A stretch of 33,917 nucleotides of DNA from an uncultured Bacteroidia bacterium (GCA_903902325.1 CAIUUO010000160.1:1-33917), one strand, 5' to 3'. Shown: positions 1 through 9,592, counted from the stretch's first letter. Numbers and translations: made by a program. The notes: generated from the sequence alone by a model not told the origin.

Positions 1-105
1 CTTTGCTCCGGCAACCACTGGTCATTTTGAATTGGCAACAGGTGGTCAATTTGCTTCGGCAATGGGTGGTCAATTTACTCTGAAAGTAGGTGGTCATTTT
101 CACCG
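1..105. mobile_element. End of an IS21-type insertion sequence (terminal 24-bp repeats)
   Basis: Four head-to-tail units of exactly 24 bp (1-24, 25-48, 49-72, 73-96) each end in a TGGTCA motif, with GGTCA recurring at 20, 44, 68 and 92. Multiple short terminal repeats ending in GTGGTCA are characteristic of the ends of IS21-family elements (istA/istB) in Bacteroidota, where they bind the transposase. No istA or istB sequence is in the window, so the body of the element must lie to the left. The repeat block runs straight into corA coding sequence near position 100, which places the insertion boundary there. The family call rests on remembered sequence similarity, and the exact last base of the element cannot be fixed because the other end is unseen. 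Confidence 0.6.
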
Positions 106-731
106 TTTTTTCCAATGAAAACAAAAAAGAAGAATATTTTGGAAACATTAAAACCCTACCATTTACATTGGACGCATTTCTTTTGATGATGATCGGTATC
201 ATTCCGGATTATTTTGCAGACCTAACAGAAGTTATTGCCAAAAACATTAAAACAACCTATTCAAACTTACAGAAGCAGAAAGATTTTTCTGAGAAAGAAT
301 TGAATGAAATAACCGGACTTAAGTTCTCCAACTTACTTGTCAAAGAGTCTCTAAATGAATTTCGACGCATTTTACATTTACTTAGGAAAAGCAACAAGCT
401 GACTCCTGAAATTAAAGAGACTATATCCCTGGAATTGAACGATCTGACAGTGATAATTGAATATATCCAAAACAATTCTGAACGATTGGACAATCTTAAA
501 GAGTATGTATCAAGCAAGATAGACCTGGAACAGAACCGGATCTTTAAAATCCTCACCATCATAACAACTTGCTTCTCATTACCCATGCTCATTGCGGGAA
601 TCTACGGTATGAATTTTAATTATATGCCTTTTCTAGATTGGTGTTATGGCTATTTGTATGTTATTGGGTTGTTAATGATAGGTTTCATTGTACCTCTGAT
701 TTGGTTTAAACTAAAGAAATGGCTGAGGTGA
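90..731 (+). pseudogene. corA: CorA-type Mg2+ transporter, 5'-truncated remnant
   Basis: The reading frame encodes the C-terminal part of a CorA-family divalent cation channel: a long charged helical stalk (about residues 30-145), then a transmembrane helix ending in the signature GMN (residues 173-175, context IYGMNFN), a short loop with MPFLDW and a second transmembrane helix (about 188-206) with a basic C-terminus. Complete CorA proteins have roughly 300-350 residues, so the N-terminal cytoplasmic domain is missing. The first codons (GTG at 90) lie inside the insertion-sequence terminal repeat, so the apparent start is artificial and homology begins only about residue 6. The gene was most likely interrupted by the IS21-type element at the left edge. 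Its 3' end is followed by a degenerate copy of the tRNA-like/terminator repeat. Confidence 0.8.
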
Positions 732-751
732 ACTTCATTCATCTCCTCATC

Positions 752-813
752 GATTATGTCCTGCTTTGCCCGCCAGCATTGTCAAGCACTTACAAGGTCA
801 ACTTGCAGGTGTC
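752..813 (+). repeat. Degenerate copy (E) of the tRNA-like/terminator repeat
   Basis: From GATTATG at about 752 through the hairpin ending at 812 this stretch aligns without gaps to the copies at 19.96 kb and 26.47 kb. The distance from ATG to CACTTACAAG is 31 bases here, as in the 19.9-kb copy. The hairpin (arms about 786-796 and 802-812, loop GTCAA) has one mismatch and some G-U pairs, and lacks the six-T run of the other copies. The anticodon-like part and the flanking CGCCAGG direct repeats are not recognisable. It lies between the convergent corA remnant and the GH97 gene, and may still act as a weak terminator for either. Confidence 0.55.
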
Positions 814-848
814 TTTCTTACTCAAGGAAAATACCGTTTGATTTTACC

Positions 849-2795
849 TTATTCAACGACTCCAGTCCAGCCCCCATCACGTACCAGGTGTAGCTGAAGA
901 CTATCGCCATCGACAACTTTAACAGATGTTTTTTTGTAGTCCATGGCCTGAACACCGGCGTTGACCCCATCCTTGAAGGAGGTCATCTGATAGTTTTTCC
1001 CATTCAGAAGGAAGTCCAATTTTATGTCCAGGTCGCGGGCAGTGCTGTTGGTAATTGCCCCTATGTACCATTTTTCACCTTTGCGTTTGGCAACCACAAT
1101 ATATTCTCCGGCTACAGCAGTCAATACCTTGGTTTCGTCCCAAGTAACTGGAACACCGGTGATAAAGTCGGTGCACTCTTTTTCACGGTAATAGTTGAAC
1201 GGATTGTCGGCAAGCATTTGGATTCCACTTTCAAATACAACATATAGAGCCAGCTGATAAGCGCGTGTTCCGATGCTTTGTGGATTGGTGCGAGTCGATT
1301 TGTAATCTTCCGGATGTACCGAATTCATTGCCCCCGGTGTGTAATCCATCGGGCCAACGGCATTGCGTATGAAAGGTAGCCATGCATTGTTGTTGGGGGT
1401 TGCGCGTCCACCTCCTATATTTTGCTCCATTCCCACCACACCTTCGTGTGCAAGGATATTGGGCAGGGCACGTTCCATTCCGGCAGGCTTAAATGCTCCA
1501 TGGAAATCAACGAACAGGTGGTTTTTGGCAGCTTCGCGGGCAACACGTTCATAGTAATTGACCATCCACTGATCACTCCGGTCCATGAAATCAATTTTTA
1601 CTCCGGCAATTCCCCATTCGCTGAAGGTTTTAAACAAATTGAAGTTGTTTTCGACAGCAAGCCAGGTTAGCCACAACACAATCTTGACATTTTTCTGTTT
1701 CCCGTATTTGATCAACTCGAATAGATCGATGGAGGGATTGGGCGTAAAGGGATCTGTTGTGCTTTTAGCCCAGCCTTCATCCATGAGAATGTAAGGAATT
1801 CCGAACTTTGAAGCAAAGTCAATGTAATATTTGTACGAATCGAGGTTATAGCCAGATTTGAAATCGACACCATACAGGCGGGCATCGTGCCACCATTCCC
1901 AGCTTACCTGTCCGGGCTTGATCCAGTCGGTTGCCCCCAGTTCATTGGGACGCGACAGTTTGAAAACCATCTCGTTTTCGAAAATCTGACGGTCATCATG
2001 ACTGATCATCAGCACCCTCCATGGAAAGTTACGGCTTCCTTTTGTTTTGGAAATGTAATCGGCTTCTTTCAGTATCTTTTGGCTACGGTCTCCATTAGGA
2101 CCAATTTCCAGCGGACATTTAGGAAATTGGCTTTGCAGTGTGTTTCCTTCCATTCCTTTCAAAAACATGCATGGATAGTCGAACAGATCGGCTTCGGAAA
2201 TCAGGATTTTGAAGCCCTTGTGGCTGTCAAGCAATATCGGCAGGGTGCTTTTCTCCAGGTCCCGGATTTCCGAAGTGGTCACTTTTTTATAGGTAATTTC
2301 ATAGGAGGTTTTAAACGATTTGCTTGGCGACCAAATGGCTTGGTATTCAGATGGTAGTTTGAGTGATACCTCTTCGTCGAGTACCTCTATTTCGGGTGAT
2401 TTCTTTTTGGTTATGAAGCGGTAGGCAACACCATCGTTGTAGGCACGAAATTCAACCGAATAATCACCCTTGAAATTCAGGAGCAAGACATTGCAGTTGT
2501 TGTCCACCTGTACATTTCGCAGCGGAATTTCTCGTTGGATAGTTTCGTTGATGGTGCTGGTTTTCTTTCCGGTAAGTTTGGGATTGGCACCGAGTGTTTC
2601 TCCGGAAAGTTTAAGCATCAGCGAACTGTTTTCAAGCAAAATCTGGTTGTTGCTGCTGACCGAATAATAAATCTTGTCAGACAGGTTGACGGATACCTTG
2701 ATGGATGAATCGGGCGAAAGCAAATCGATGGATTTGCCAAAAGCTACCTGCTGAAATGGAATCAACAGAAAAAGAAAAATTACATACTTCTTCAT
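849..2795 (-). CDS. Glycoside hydrolase family 97, probable retaining alpha-galactosidase
   Basis: This 648-residue protein has a signal peptide (residues 1-20, ending VAFG), a GH97 N-terminal beta-sandwich (about 22-275), a TIM-barrel catalytic domain (about 280-560) and a C-terminal beta domain. GH97 enzymes are either inverting (SusB type, Glu base) or retaining (BT1871 type, Asp nucleophile). Here KIDFMD supplies Asp402 where the retaining group has its nucleophile, and GMEQN supplies Glu457. Their spacing of 55 equals that of Asp415 and Glu470 in the characterised retaining enzyme. This favours alpha-galactosidase activity with net retention, probably in the periplasm. It is the last gene of the PUL, starting 5 bp after the stop of the preceding gene, so it should be translationally linked to it. 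Substrate specificity is inferred from the residues only. Confidence 0.9.
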   Translation of the reverse strand: MKKYVIFLFLLIPFQQVAFGKSIDLLSPDSSIKVSVNLSDKIYYSVSSNNQILLENSSLMLKLSGETLGANPKLTGKKTSTINETIQREIPLRNVQVDNNCNVLLLNFKGDYSVEFRAYNDGVAYRFITKKKSPEIEVLDEEVSLKLPSEYQAIWSPSKSFKTSYEITYKKVTTSEIRDLEKSTLPILLDSHKGFKILISEADLFDYPCMFLKGMEGNTLQSQFPKCPLEIGPNGDRSQKILKEADYISKTKGSRNFPWRVLMISHDDRQIFENEMVFKLSRPNELGATDWIKPGQVSWEWWHDARLYGVDFKSGYNLDSYKYYIDFASKFGIPYILMDEGWAKSTTDPFTPNPSIDLFELIKYGKQKNVKIVLWLTWLAVENNFNLFKTFSEWGIAGVKIDFMDRSDQWMVNYYERVAREAAKNHLFVDFHGAFKPAGMERALPNILAHEGVVGMEQNIGGGRATPNNNAWLPFIRNAVGPMDYTPGAMNSVHPEDYKSTRTNPQSIGTRAYQLALYVVFESGIQMLADNPFNYYREKECTDFITGVPVTWDETKVLTAVAGEYIVVAKRKGEKWYIGAITNSTARDLDIKLDFLLNGKNYQMTSFKDGVNAGVQAMDYKKTSVKVVDGDSLQLHLVRDGGWTGVVE

Positions 2796-2800
2796 GATAT

Positions 2801-4321
2801 TTATTTTGTCTTGCTTATAAATTTCAACACCAATCCTGGATCAGACAAATCACCCTTTGAGGCAGCCGAAAGTCCAATTTTTCGGATCACGTCACCAAGA
2901 AGGATGATTTTGTCGTCTTTAAAGATAATTTCTTTTGTTATGTCTAAAGGAATATCGCCGGCAAGATCTTGTCCGAATACCGTATAATCTGATGCCTTAA
3001 TTTTTGTCGGAAGAACGAGTGTGAGTGATTCATAGTCGCCAAAAATGGCAATAGGCATGTTTAAACTCTGGATACGCTGTTCTACGGTGATTCGTTTGGT
3101 AACATACTCCCGGTCAAGTGCGCGTCCAATGGTGGCAATGGCCACCGCACCGTTCGGGTACATAGATGATAATACAAAAGGCTGATCGTAAGTGGGATTC
3201 ATTACTTTGGCCAGTGGCAACCCGCGACTTACCCTTGCCGGAGCACTTGCTCTTAATGTATCGCCTGGATGATGAGCCTTGTTCCAGGTTTCCTTTTCGG
3301 CTAACACCCAGTAGTCTTTTAAGGCCACCGTGTCGATAGTATAATTTGAACCAACGCCAAAGGGTTCGGCAATACGGTGCCATCTTACACCTCTAACTAA
3401 CTCATCAAGACGATTTTTGATATCACGACCGCGAACTGGAAAGGCAAAGTCAGCAGTGTTATCAGGCAGGTTTCCAGCAAATGGATGTCTCATGATGCCA
3501 ATGGCACAGCCTAACCCGGCAGCAATGTAAGGTTCGTCTTCACAATTGATAATTCCTTTTGCACTGCCCTGGGCTTTGTATTTTAGTAAATCGGCCACAC
3601 GTTGAATGGTTAACGGTTGGGCAATCACATTCTCGACATCATACGTTCTATAGGTATCGCTAAATTCGATGGGTTTCTCGTTGAAGGCATGTTCAATGAC
3701 CAAATTGGGTGCATAGATACGACCCAATTGAGTCAACATTTTTCGCCAGTCCTGGTTGCGGGATTGTTTACCCCAATCCACTTTCCAATAAGTGAATCCA
3801 GCCTCATTGGCAGATTTCAAGCGCTCTGTCCAATAGGTTGCCGGATCTACAATTCCAGCAATAGGGGCTTCCTGGGCAGAAATCCAGCCACCCAAACCCT
3901 TCCATCCTTTTGTTTCTACCGCAACACGAAGCTTCTTGAGTCTTTCGGTAGGAGTACCGGTATAGGAAGGGAAACGACTCGCGCTTAATTCGACAAGGCC
4001 AATGGATGTTCCGGACTTGTTGTTTTCTGACAGTGGAATATCCCACGAGTCGTCCATCACAAAAAACAGATCTTTTCGAATTTTTGGGAAAAAGCCAACC
4101 CAATTCTGATACTGACTATCCCCAAACATATTCTTTTCATTCATTGCCATTCTGTGTAACGGATTGTTCTCATACGAACATACATAACCCTGTACACACC
4201 AGGTACAGAAGTAATCCGGGGCATTTGAAGGCGAATCAGGAACAAGTGAACCAGTCCTCTGTGAGTATCCTGCTATTGAAAGCATGGAAAATGTGAATCC
4301 AAGAATTAAAATTAATCTCAT
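2801..4321 (-). CDS. Secreted clan GH-D-like glycoside hydrolase, unassigned family
   Basis: The frame is open from 4351 (516 residues), but the methionine at 4321 begins a good signal peptide (MRLILILGF through IAGYSQ), so a 506-residue product is preferred. The body looks like a TIM barrel: YWKVDWGK contains an Asp (192 in the longer numbering) where clan GH-D alpha-galactosidases of families 27/36 have their nucleophile at the end of a beta strand. A beta-rich C-terminal domain follows from about residue 400 (LSSMYPNGAVAIATIGRA onward). I cannot assign a family with confidence, and the acid/base residue is not obvious. It lies between the GH115-like and GH97 genes of the PUL, so an alpha-galactosidase-like or related exo-activity on the same glycan is inferred. 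Confidence 0.65.
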   Translation of the reverse strand: MRLILILGFTFSMLSIAGYSQRTGSLVPDSPSNAPDYFCTWCVQGYVCSYENNPLHRMAMNEKNMFGDSQYQNWVGFFPKIRKDLFFVMDDSWDIPLSENNKSGTSIGLVELSASRFPSYTGTPTERLKKLRVAVETKGWKGLGGWISAQEAPIAGIVDPATYWTERLKSANEAGFTYWKVDWGKQSRNQDWRKMLTQLGRIYAPNLVIEHAFNEKPIEFSDTYRTYDVENVIAQPLTIQRVADLLKYKAQGSAKGIINCEDEPYIAAGLGCAIGIMRHPFAGNLPDNTADFAFPVRGRDIKNRLDELVRGVRWHRIAEPFGVGSNYTIDTVALKDYWVLAEKETWNKAHHPGDTLRASAPARVSRGLPLAKVMNPTYDQPFVLSSMYPNGAVAIATIGRALDREYVTKRITVEQRIQSLNMPIAIFGDYESLTLVLPTKIKASDYTVFGQDLAGDIPLDITKEIIFKDDKIILLGDVIRKIGLSAASKGDLSDPGLVLKFISKTK

Positions 4322-4441
4322 TTTCTCAATAGGTATTTTTAAGTTTTGCAAATAATTTGTTGACGCATCAATTGCTTCGTAAGATTCACTAATTCAGAAT
4401 TATATATCATTGTCAAATGTCCATTTTCAATTGTCAATTAC

Positions 4442-6574
4442 TTACTTCCTGTTAAGGGCCTCTTCTTGAAGTACCGATATGGATTTTTTAATTTTTGTCA
4501 GTGGGAATGAGTTCGTGTACCAATTCGAAAATAGTCCATGCTGACCTTCCAAAAGATATTGTTGCGCATGTTCAATTTCAAATTCGGCAAGGCCAAGGTT
4601 CCGGATTAAAATATCGTTGTCTTTTTGATTCTTGTATGCGGTTAAAAAGTAATATAGTGATTTGCTTAGATGGGTCATGTAGTAACTGTACAAACGCAAA
4701 TTGTCATCAAAAAAGGTCTGTTTATCCTGATCCAGATTCAACATCATTTCAGTGCATCGGGCCGATACGGCTTCAAACTTAGAGATCGTGAGCAGCATAC
4801 CTTTCAGCATTGAATCCACTTGGTTTTCGGCATCGTTGTCTTTTAAATCAATCCGAAAAGAACGACCAGGAATATGTTCATATCCAATTTCCTTTAAAGG
4901 ACTGAGATTTATAGGGTTGCCAGATGTATAAAACTTTTCGGTGATCTGGTCAAAAACCCTTGCATATCTTAGATCCTGAAAAATAAACTGGCGATCCATC
5001 CTTTTTAAAACTGATTTCTTTTGACACCAGAATGAATAGAAATAATCTTTGCACAGTTGTGCGATTTCCCAGCCATTTTTCTCGCCAAAATACTGCCTGG
5101 CATAATCCAAAACAAACTGGTCGGAGTTGTAACTTTCGTAATCCCACAACATTTTAGCATTGGCCGATATCTCCAGTACAAACTCGCGGATGTTGCCGGC
5201 GTTAATAACTGAGAAATAAAGAGGTGATTTACTGTTTACATACCGATAGTTAAATTCCATTTTCCAGGGACCCTCGGCAGGAGCAACATGCGCACCCGTG
5301 GATGTGAATTGAAAGTTCATGTAGAATCCCAGTTTTACCGGCTTACTTGTATCGAAATTGACAATATCATCGTACGGATAATGGTCGCGCCGGCCGGAAC
5401 AATAGGTCCATATTATATTTTCGCTTACGGGAGGTTTAAGATATCCCTTGGCCATAAGTGAAGCTAGTTCATCATAGAATGTGAGGCGAACATATGGATT
5501 CGGGTTACCGGAAACTTCCTTAATATCATCCAGTTGTATTTGCAGCATCTTGTTAATCACATCCGCACGCTCTTTATCGCCGGCAGGAGCGTCTTCAAAA
5601 ACACTCCAGAAAGGCTGGTCCCCTTTCCCTCTGAATGCCAGTGTCCATAGGTTTTCAATGCCACTTTTTTGAACTGTTTCAGCATTGTACTTAAAGAATT
5701 CGCGAATTGCCTGTTCGTTCGACAACAGAAGTTTTGGCGGCTCCAACTTCCTGACTTCCTTCCAATAAGAATCCCAGGAACTGAATGACGTATTCAGCCC
5801 GTTGGTATGGTGTGAGGTAAGTACCAATCCATAGTCGTTAATACGGTAGGCATCGGCCGACATTTTATAACCTGGTTTAACCGTATTGGCAGTCTCGACA
5901 GTGTTTAATTTGAGCCGAAGCACTGTTTCGAGCCAAATATTTTCGTTCCCATCTGCTGCTTTTCTCCAGGGCGTAAAATAGTCTTCGTCGTTTGTCAAAA
6001 AGGCTCTGTACCTGACTTGTGGAGATTTAAAGAAGAAATCGGTATTTGCCGGGACTGAAATGCTATTCATTTTTGCTGGGACCCAAGAGGCCCAATAATG
6101 CAGCGGTGGTATCCCCAGTATTTTTTCACTGAATGTATAAATCGCATAAATTGTTCCACGGAGGTCAAATCCTTCCAGATAGATCCTATTGGTTTTCGAA
6201 TCGACATACACCCGGTGTGATTCAAAACCGGTCAGCTCCCGGTTTTTATCAGATGGAACTTTAAGCGCTTTAGAACCTCTGTTCACGATGACAATGGTAG
6301 TTTGAGTATAGTCTTTATCCAACGTGCCTTTAACTTCTGGAATGAAGCCCATTACATTCCTGAAATCCTTTTGAAGGGCTTCAAGGGCAATTTTTAAAGG
6401 GGCAGGTTCTTTGTCCGAAAAAACGATTTTGAATTTATTCTTCTCCAGTATTATATTTTCAGGTATTGGATTATTGCCTTTGGTTATCGAGGTCAAAAGG
6501 GTCAAAATGATAAAAAGTAAAAAATGACCAACAAGTGTTATTTTAGAATTTCTCCTTAACTGAAACATTTTCAT
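4442..6574 (-). CDS. GH115-like alpha-glucuronidase
   Basis: This 710-residue protein has an N-terminal signal/anchor helix (about residues 12-32). The N-terminal alpha/beta domain (about 35-190) contains RGTIYAIYTFSEKILGIPP and HYWASWVP, which resemble the RGTIYGIYDLSE and WYWWADVP segments of GH115 enzymes. It is followed by KSPQVRYRAFLTNDEDYFTPW, matching the family's KYRG-INDED-PW pattern at the entry to the TIM barrel (about 185-500). A helical region completes the protein. GH115 enzymes remove glucuronic acid or 4-O-methylglucuronic acid from xylan or arabinogalactan side chains. Full members usually have 800 or more residues; this one appears to lack the C-terminal beta domain, so it is a short or divergent member. 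It is the eighth gene of the PUL in transcription order. Confidence 0.78.
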   Translation of the reverse strand: MKMFQLRRNSKITLVGHFLLFIILTLLTSITKGNNPIPENIILEKNKFKIVFSDKEPAPLKIALEALQKDFRNVMGFIPEVKGTLDKDYTQTTIVIVNRGSKALKVPSDKNRELTGFESHRVYVDSKTNRIYLEGFDLRGTIYAIYTFSEKILGIPPLHYWASWVPAKMNSISVPANTDFFFKSPQVRYRAFLTNDEDYFTPWRKAADGNENIWLETVLRLKLNTVETANTVKPGYKMSADAYRINDYGLVLTSHHTNGLNTSFSSWDSYWKEVRKLEPPKLLLSNEQAIREFFKYNAETVQKSGIENLWTLAFRGKGDQPFWSVFEDAPAGDKERADVINKMLQIQLDDIKEVSGNPNPYVRLTFYDELASLMAKGYLKPPVSENIIWTYCSGRRDHYPYDDIVNFDTSKPVKLGFYMNFQFTSTGAHVAPAEGPWKMEFNYRYVNSKSPLYFSVINAGNIREFVLEISANAKMLWDYESYNSDQFVLDYARQYFGEKNGWEIAQLCKDYFYSFWCQKKSVLKRMDRQFIFQDLRYARVFDQITEKFYTSGNPINLSPLKEIGYEHIPGRSFRIDLKDNDAENQVDSMLKGMLLTISKFEAVSARCTEMMLNLDQDKQTFFDDNLRLYSYYMTHLSKSLYYFLTAYKNQKDNDILIRNLGLAEFEIEHAQQYLLEGQHGLFSNWYTNSFPLTKIKKSISVLQEEALNRK

Positions 6575-6627
6575 TCGTAATTAATTTCGTTATTGAATTT
6601 AAAACAGCACTCATGAATATTGGTTAA

Positions 6628-7746
6628 TTAATGCTCCGATTGCCCTGGGATTTCAGGGATACCCGGATCATCCAGTACCTGCAAAGCTGTTGCATCACCC
6701 ACTTTTGTCCAATCCTGCAATACCCAAACCACCTTCTTCTCCCTGGTAACTTCGATCAATTGTGGCCCTTTACCCTGTTTTCCCCGTGAAGCAAAGATGG
6801 TGTTGCCATTGATCAACCTGGTGCAAGTTTGTGGAGCTGAGGTAAACTGGTATTCTACAGGCAAATCTGTTTTACAATTGAATTCCCAAATTGTTTCTCC
6901 TTTGGTATTCACTTCTCGTGTAAGATTTTCCTTTTCGTCGGTGATCAAAGTGTTTCCATTTTTCAGCCTGATGGCAGCCCAGGGCGATAGGATATCATAT
7001 CTCCAGATTTCCTTGAAATTTGTGTCGTATTCAACCACGCAATTCATGGTGAGGAAAGAGACGAGATAGGTTCCCTGCGCCGTAACCCGGGCCCGCCGGA
7101 ACTGGCCATGAATGCCGTTGGGATCGGCAGGCTGCTTGTAAGGGAGTTCATGTTCTGCTTCAACTTTCCCGGTCTTGATGTTAACAACCATCAATTTGGG
7201 TGGAAGGCCATTTACGACAAAAATAACCTTATCCAGTCCGATGGGTTGACAACCGTGAACTTCAGTGTGTTCCGGACTGCCTTTGGCTGTCTTGCAATCG
7301 TACCTCCAAACCACTTTTTTGTCTGGAGTAATTTCAGCAATGTATTTCATACGAGAGAAGAGAATATTGCCATTCGACAGCATCCACACATCATCGAATT
7401 CTGGACCCGCACCGATGGAATAGGTCCAGACCACCTTGCCACCCTTGATAAGGAACATGATGTTGCAGTTTTCTCCAATATAAAGCATCGGGTGCTGTGA
7501 CAAACCATTTCCGGGCAGATTTTCGGGTGCTGTCGAATCAATATGGCTGACGAATGGAACAAACTCTTCCTCAGGGCCAACTGCAGGCACATTGGGAGCA
7601 GTGAAAAGATGAAGCTGATCCATGCAGGGTGTCGACAGGCTGTATCTATCTCCTGTTTGATCCATCTTTTTGGCATTCTTTTGTGCAAAAAGGTAATTTG
7701 AGAATACCAAGAGCAGCATGACGGAAACAAAATATATCTTATTCAT
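6628..7746 (-). CDS. Secreted PQQ-like beta-propeller protein
   Basis: This 372-residue protein has a signal peptide (MNKIYFVSVMLLLVFSNYLFAQ). The rest is built of repeated propeller blades with the pattern (L)SNGNILF...I(T)PDKKVVWRYD: KGGKVVWTY, PDKKVVWRYD, NFKEIWRYD, KGETIWEFN and REKKVVWVL recur about every 45-50 residues, with interleaved LKNGNTLITD and LINGNTIFAS strands. This is the PQQ/WD40-like propeller fold found in secreted Bacteroidota proteins next to glycosidases. No catalytic motif is visible. It may bind the glycan or be an arylsulfotransferase/lyase-like relative, but I cannot tell. It is probably co-transcribed, 105 bp after the DUF362 gene and 53 bp before the GH115-like gene. 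Confidence 0.7.
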   Translation of the reverse strand: MNKIYFVSVMLLLVFSNYLFAQKNAKKMDQTGDRYSLSTPCMDQLHLFTAPNVPAVGPEEEFVPFVSHIDSTAPENLPGNGLSQHPMLYIGENCNIMFLIKGGKVVWTYSIGAGPEFDDVWMLSNGNILFSRMKYIAEITPDKKVVWRYDCKTAKGSPEHTEVHGCQPIGLDKVIFVVNGLPPKLMVVNIKTGKVEAEHELPYKQPADPNGIHGQFRRARVTAQGTYLVSFLTMNCVVEYDTNFKEIWRYDILSPWAAIRLKNGNTLITDEKENLTREVNTKGETIWEFNCKTDLPVEYQFTSAPQTCTRLINGNTIFASRGKQGKGPQLIEVTREKKVVWVLQDWTKVGDATALQVLDDPGIPEIPGQSEH

Positions 7747-7851
7747 AATTAGATTATTGGTTTTTTAAAATTACGACTTTATTCCACGCGTCTGGTAATT
7801 TGTTCCCAACGATTGATTGTAGTGGAATAATGATGATATATTGCTGATATT

Positions 7852-9576
7852 CTACTTAACAGGCTCACCCATTGGAAGAAACAGAAACTCAATACCTTTT
7901 CCTTTTTTTGGATCGATATTCCGGGAATACCTCATGGTAGCATCACCATCCCAGTGCTCGAAAACGCCCAAGCTTTTGACGGGTTTACCGGCCTGCATGT
8001 ATTTTACTCCTGATGGCGCGTTTTCAGGAATAGCCATTTCCCGAAGGACATCATCAGCATTCTCGCGCACCAAAATACGGGGCACATTGTGGTAGGTCGC
8101 TTCATTGTTGTTCTTGCTCTGCGCGTAGATAAGATCAAGACCAACAGATTGAATGGCAACCCCATCCAGGGATGCCAGGACACAGGCCGGCCATTCGGGA
8201 TTTTCGTAGGGAACAACCTTGTTGTTGAATGGCGGATTGGGGAAATGCAATGGATAGCTTCTGTACTTTCTGCCGCAATAGAGTCCATCGAGCAGGTATA
8301 AAATCGTTTTTCCACCGAGATTGGGTGAAGCAGCAAGATCGACCAATGGTGACCAGGCATTTTTAGTACCCTCTTGTTTGGTATTCAAAATAGAATGCAA
8401 TTCCGGAGTTCCCTTAATCGAACCGGCATGATTTTTACCGGTCATGGTAATTGCTGTTTGCCCCTCATCACCGTCTTCCATGTAATTGTATGGATAGGAA
8501 TGAAGTTTTAGAATGGCGAGGTTGATCAGATAGGTTCCCTCTTTTACCTGACGGGGAATAAGTTTGGCATCTTTGAAGTTCCCGGCAGAATAACTGATAC
8601 CTTCCACCCAGTCCGCAACTTCCAGACCAGTGTAATCGCCATATGCAGGGTTAACGGGTTGTGATTTGTCAAGAGGTTTACCCTGAACAAACCGAACATC
8701 CTTAAACTCTTTCCAGATTTCGAGAAGCATGTAGGGATAAATTGCCCTGCGTGCATCGTAGATCAGAATATCCTTTTGTCCGACTCCGGCGTTGTAAACC
8801 AGTTGACGAACCATTGAAAGTACCATTTGTGGTGAGGCATCTGTTTGGTTATCAACTTTTGTCAGACTGCTGTTGTTCAGATTGATTTTAACCAGAACGA
8901 TTTCACCAGGTTTATAGCCCTGTTTTGAGATGCCACGCACTTCTTGGTTATAGAATTTAAAGATGCGATCCCAGGCATCCTTGTCTTTCTTTGTTCCGGT
9001 AAGTCTTTGCAAAGTGACAGAAAGCATCTCATTGACTTTGGTAACATCCGTGTTTTTATCGAGCCACCATTGATCTTCGTTGAGTTTCCAGTTTCCGGCC
9101 CATTTGGTTGCAAGCGGATTTCGTGCCATAACTACACGGCCGGGGAATATTCCGCGTGCTTCTCCAATTGGCGCATTCGATATTCCAGGTTTCCAGTCGA
9201 AGCCAACTGCAGGTTTATAGGTTGTATCCTGCACCGCGGCAAATGAATCAGTAATTCCGGAAGGGATCACTGTTATCCATAGGGACAGAACTACAACTAT
9301 CAGCGCTGAACTCCCTAGAACAATCCACCGGTATCTGGCAAAGATCTTACCCATGTATTTAATGCCAAACATACTTGCGACAGCCCCTGTCAGCCAGATT
9401 ACGAAGGCACTGGCAATCGGGAATGCCGCTTGCTGGCAAGGGTAGGTGGCTCTGCTTGGTTTGGGGATTACCCGGATCAGAAACCATATCAATGCGCCCA
9501 ACCCCAAAAGAAATAAGATCAACCTGTTAAAAAGCGGGTGAGGTCTGGAAAGATGTTCTTTTTTATTTGTTTCCAT
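7852..9576 (-). CDS. DUF362-type membrane protein of the PUL
   Basis: The frame is open from 9675, but that would overlap the preceding gene by 83 bp. The ATG at 9576 (METNKKEHLSRPH) lies 16 bp after that gene's stop and gives 574 residues. Three hydrophobic segments follow (NRLILFLLGLGALIWFLI, AFPIASAFVIWLTGAVA, RWIVLGSSALIVVVLSLWI), then a large soluble domain. The soluble part has DUF362-type features: VLVKINLNNSS, a helix with MVLSMVRQLVYNAGVGQKDILIYDA, and ILKLHSYPYNYMEDGDEGQTAITMTGKNHAGSI split across the core. The DUF362 family has no well-established general reaction. I see no cysteine-rich ferredoxin motif here. Its place inside the operon suggests a membrane-anchored role in processing or sensing the glycan, but this is inference. 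Confidence 0.7.
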   Translation of the reverse strand: METNKKEHLSRPHPLFNRLILFLLGLGALIWFLIRVIPKPSRATYPCQQAAFPIASAFVIWLTGAVASMFGIKYMGKIFARYRWIVLGSSALIVVVLSLWITVIPSGITDSFAAVQDTTYKPAVGFDWKPGISNAPIGEARGIFPGRVVMARNPLATKWAGNWKLNEDQWWLDKNTDVTKVNEMLSVTLQRLTGTKKDKDAWDRIFKFYNQEVRGISKQGYKPGEIVLVKINLNNSSLTKVDNQTDASPQMVLSMVRQLVYNAGVGQKDILIYDARRAIYPYMLLEIWKEFKDVRFVQGKPLDKSQPVNPAYGDYTGLEVADWVEGISYSAGNFKDAKLIPRQVKEGTYLINLAILKLHSYPYNYMEDGDEGQTAITMTGKNHAGSIKGTPELHSILNTKQEGTKNAWSPLVDLAASPNLGGKTILYLLDGLYCGRKYRSYPLHFPNPPFNNKVVPYENPEWPACVLASLDGVAIQSVGLDLIYAQSKNNNEATYHNVPRILVRENADDVLREMAIPENAPSGVKYMQAGKPVKSLGVFEHWDGDATMRYSRNIDPKKGKGIEFLFLPMGEPVK

Positions 9577-9592
9577 AAATTCGATTCTATTT

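Noticed and set aside
1-96. 24-bp tandem repeats at the left edge as a CRISPR array or minisatellite
   Set aside because: There are no spacers; units are contiguous, diverge from each other and share the GTGGTCA end typical of IS21-type transposase sites.
1887-2357. 156-codon plus-strand frame opposite the GH97 gene
   Set aside because: It is antisense to a well-supported enzyme domain and shows no signal, domain or start-site support.
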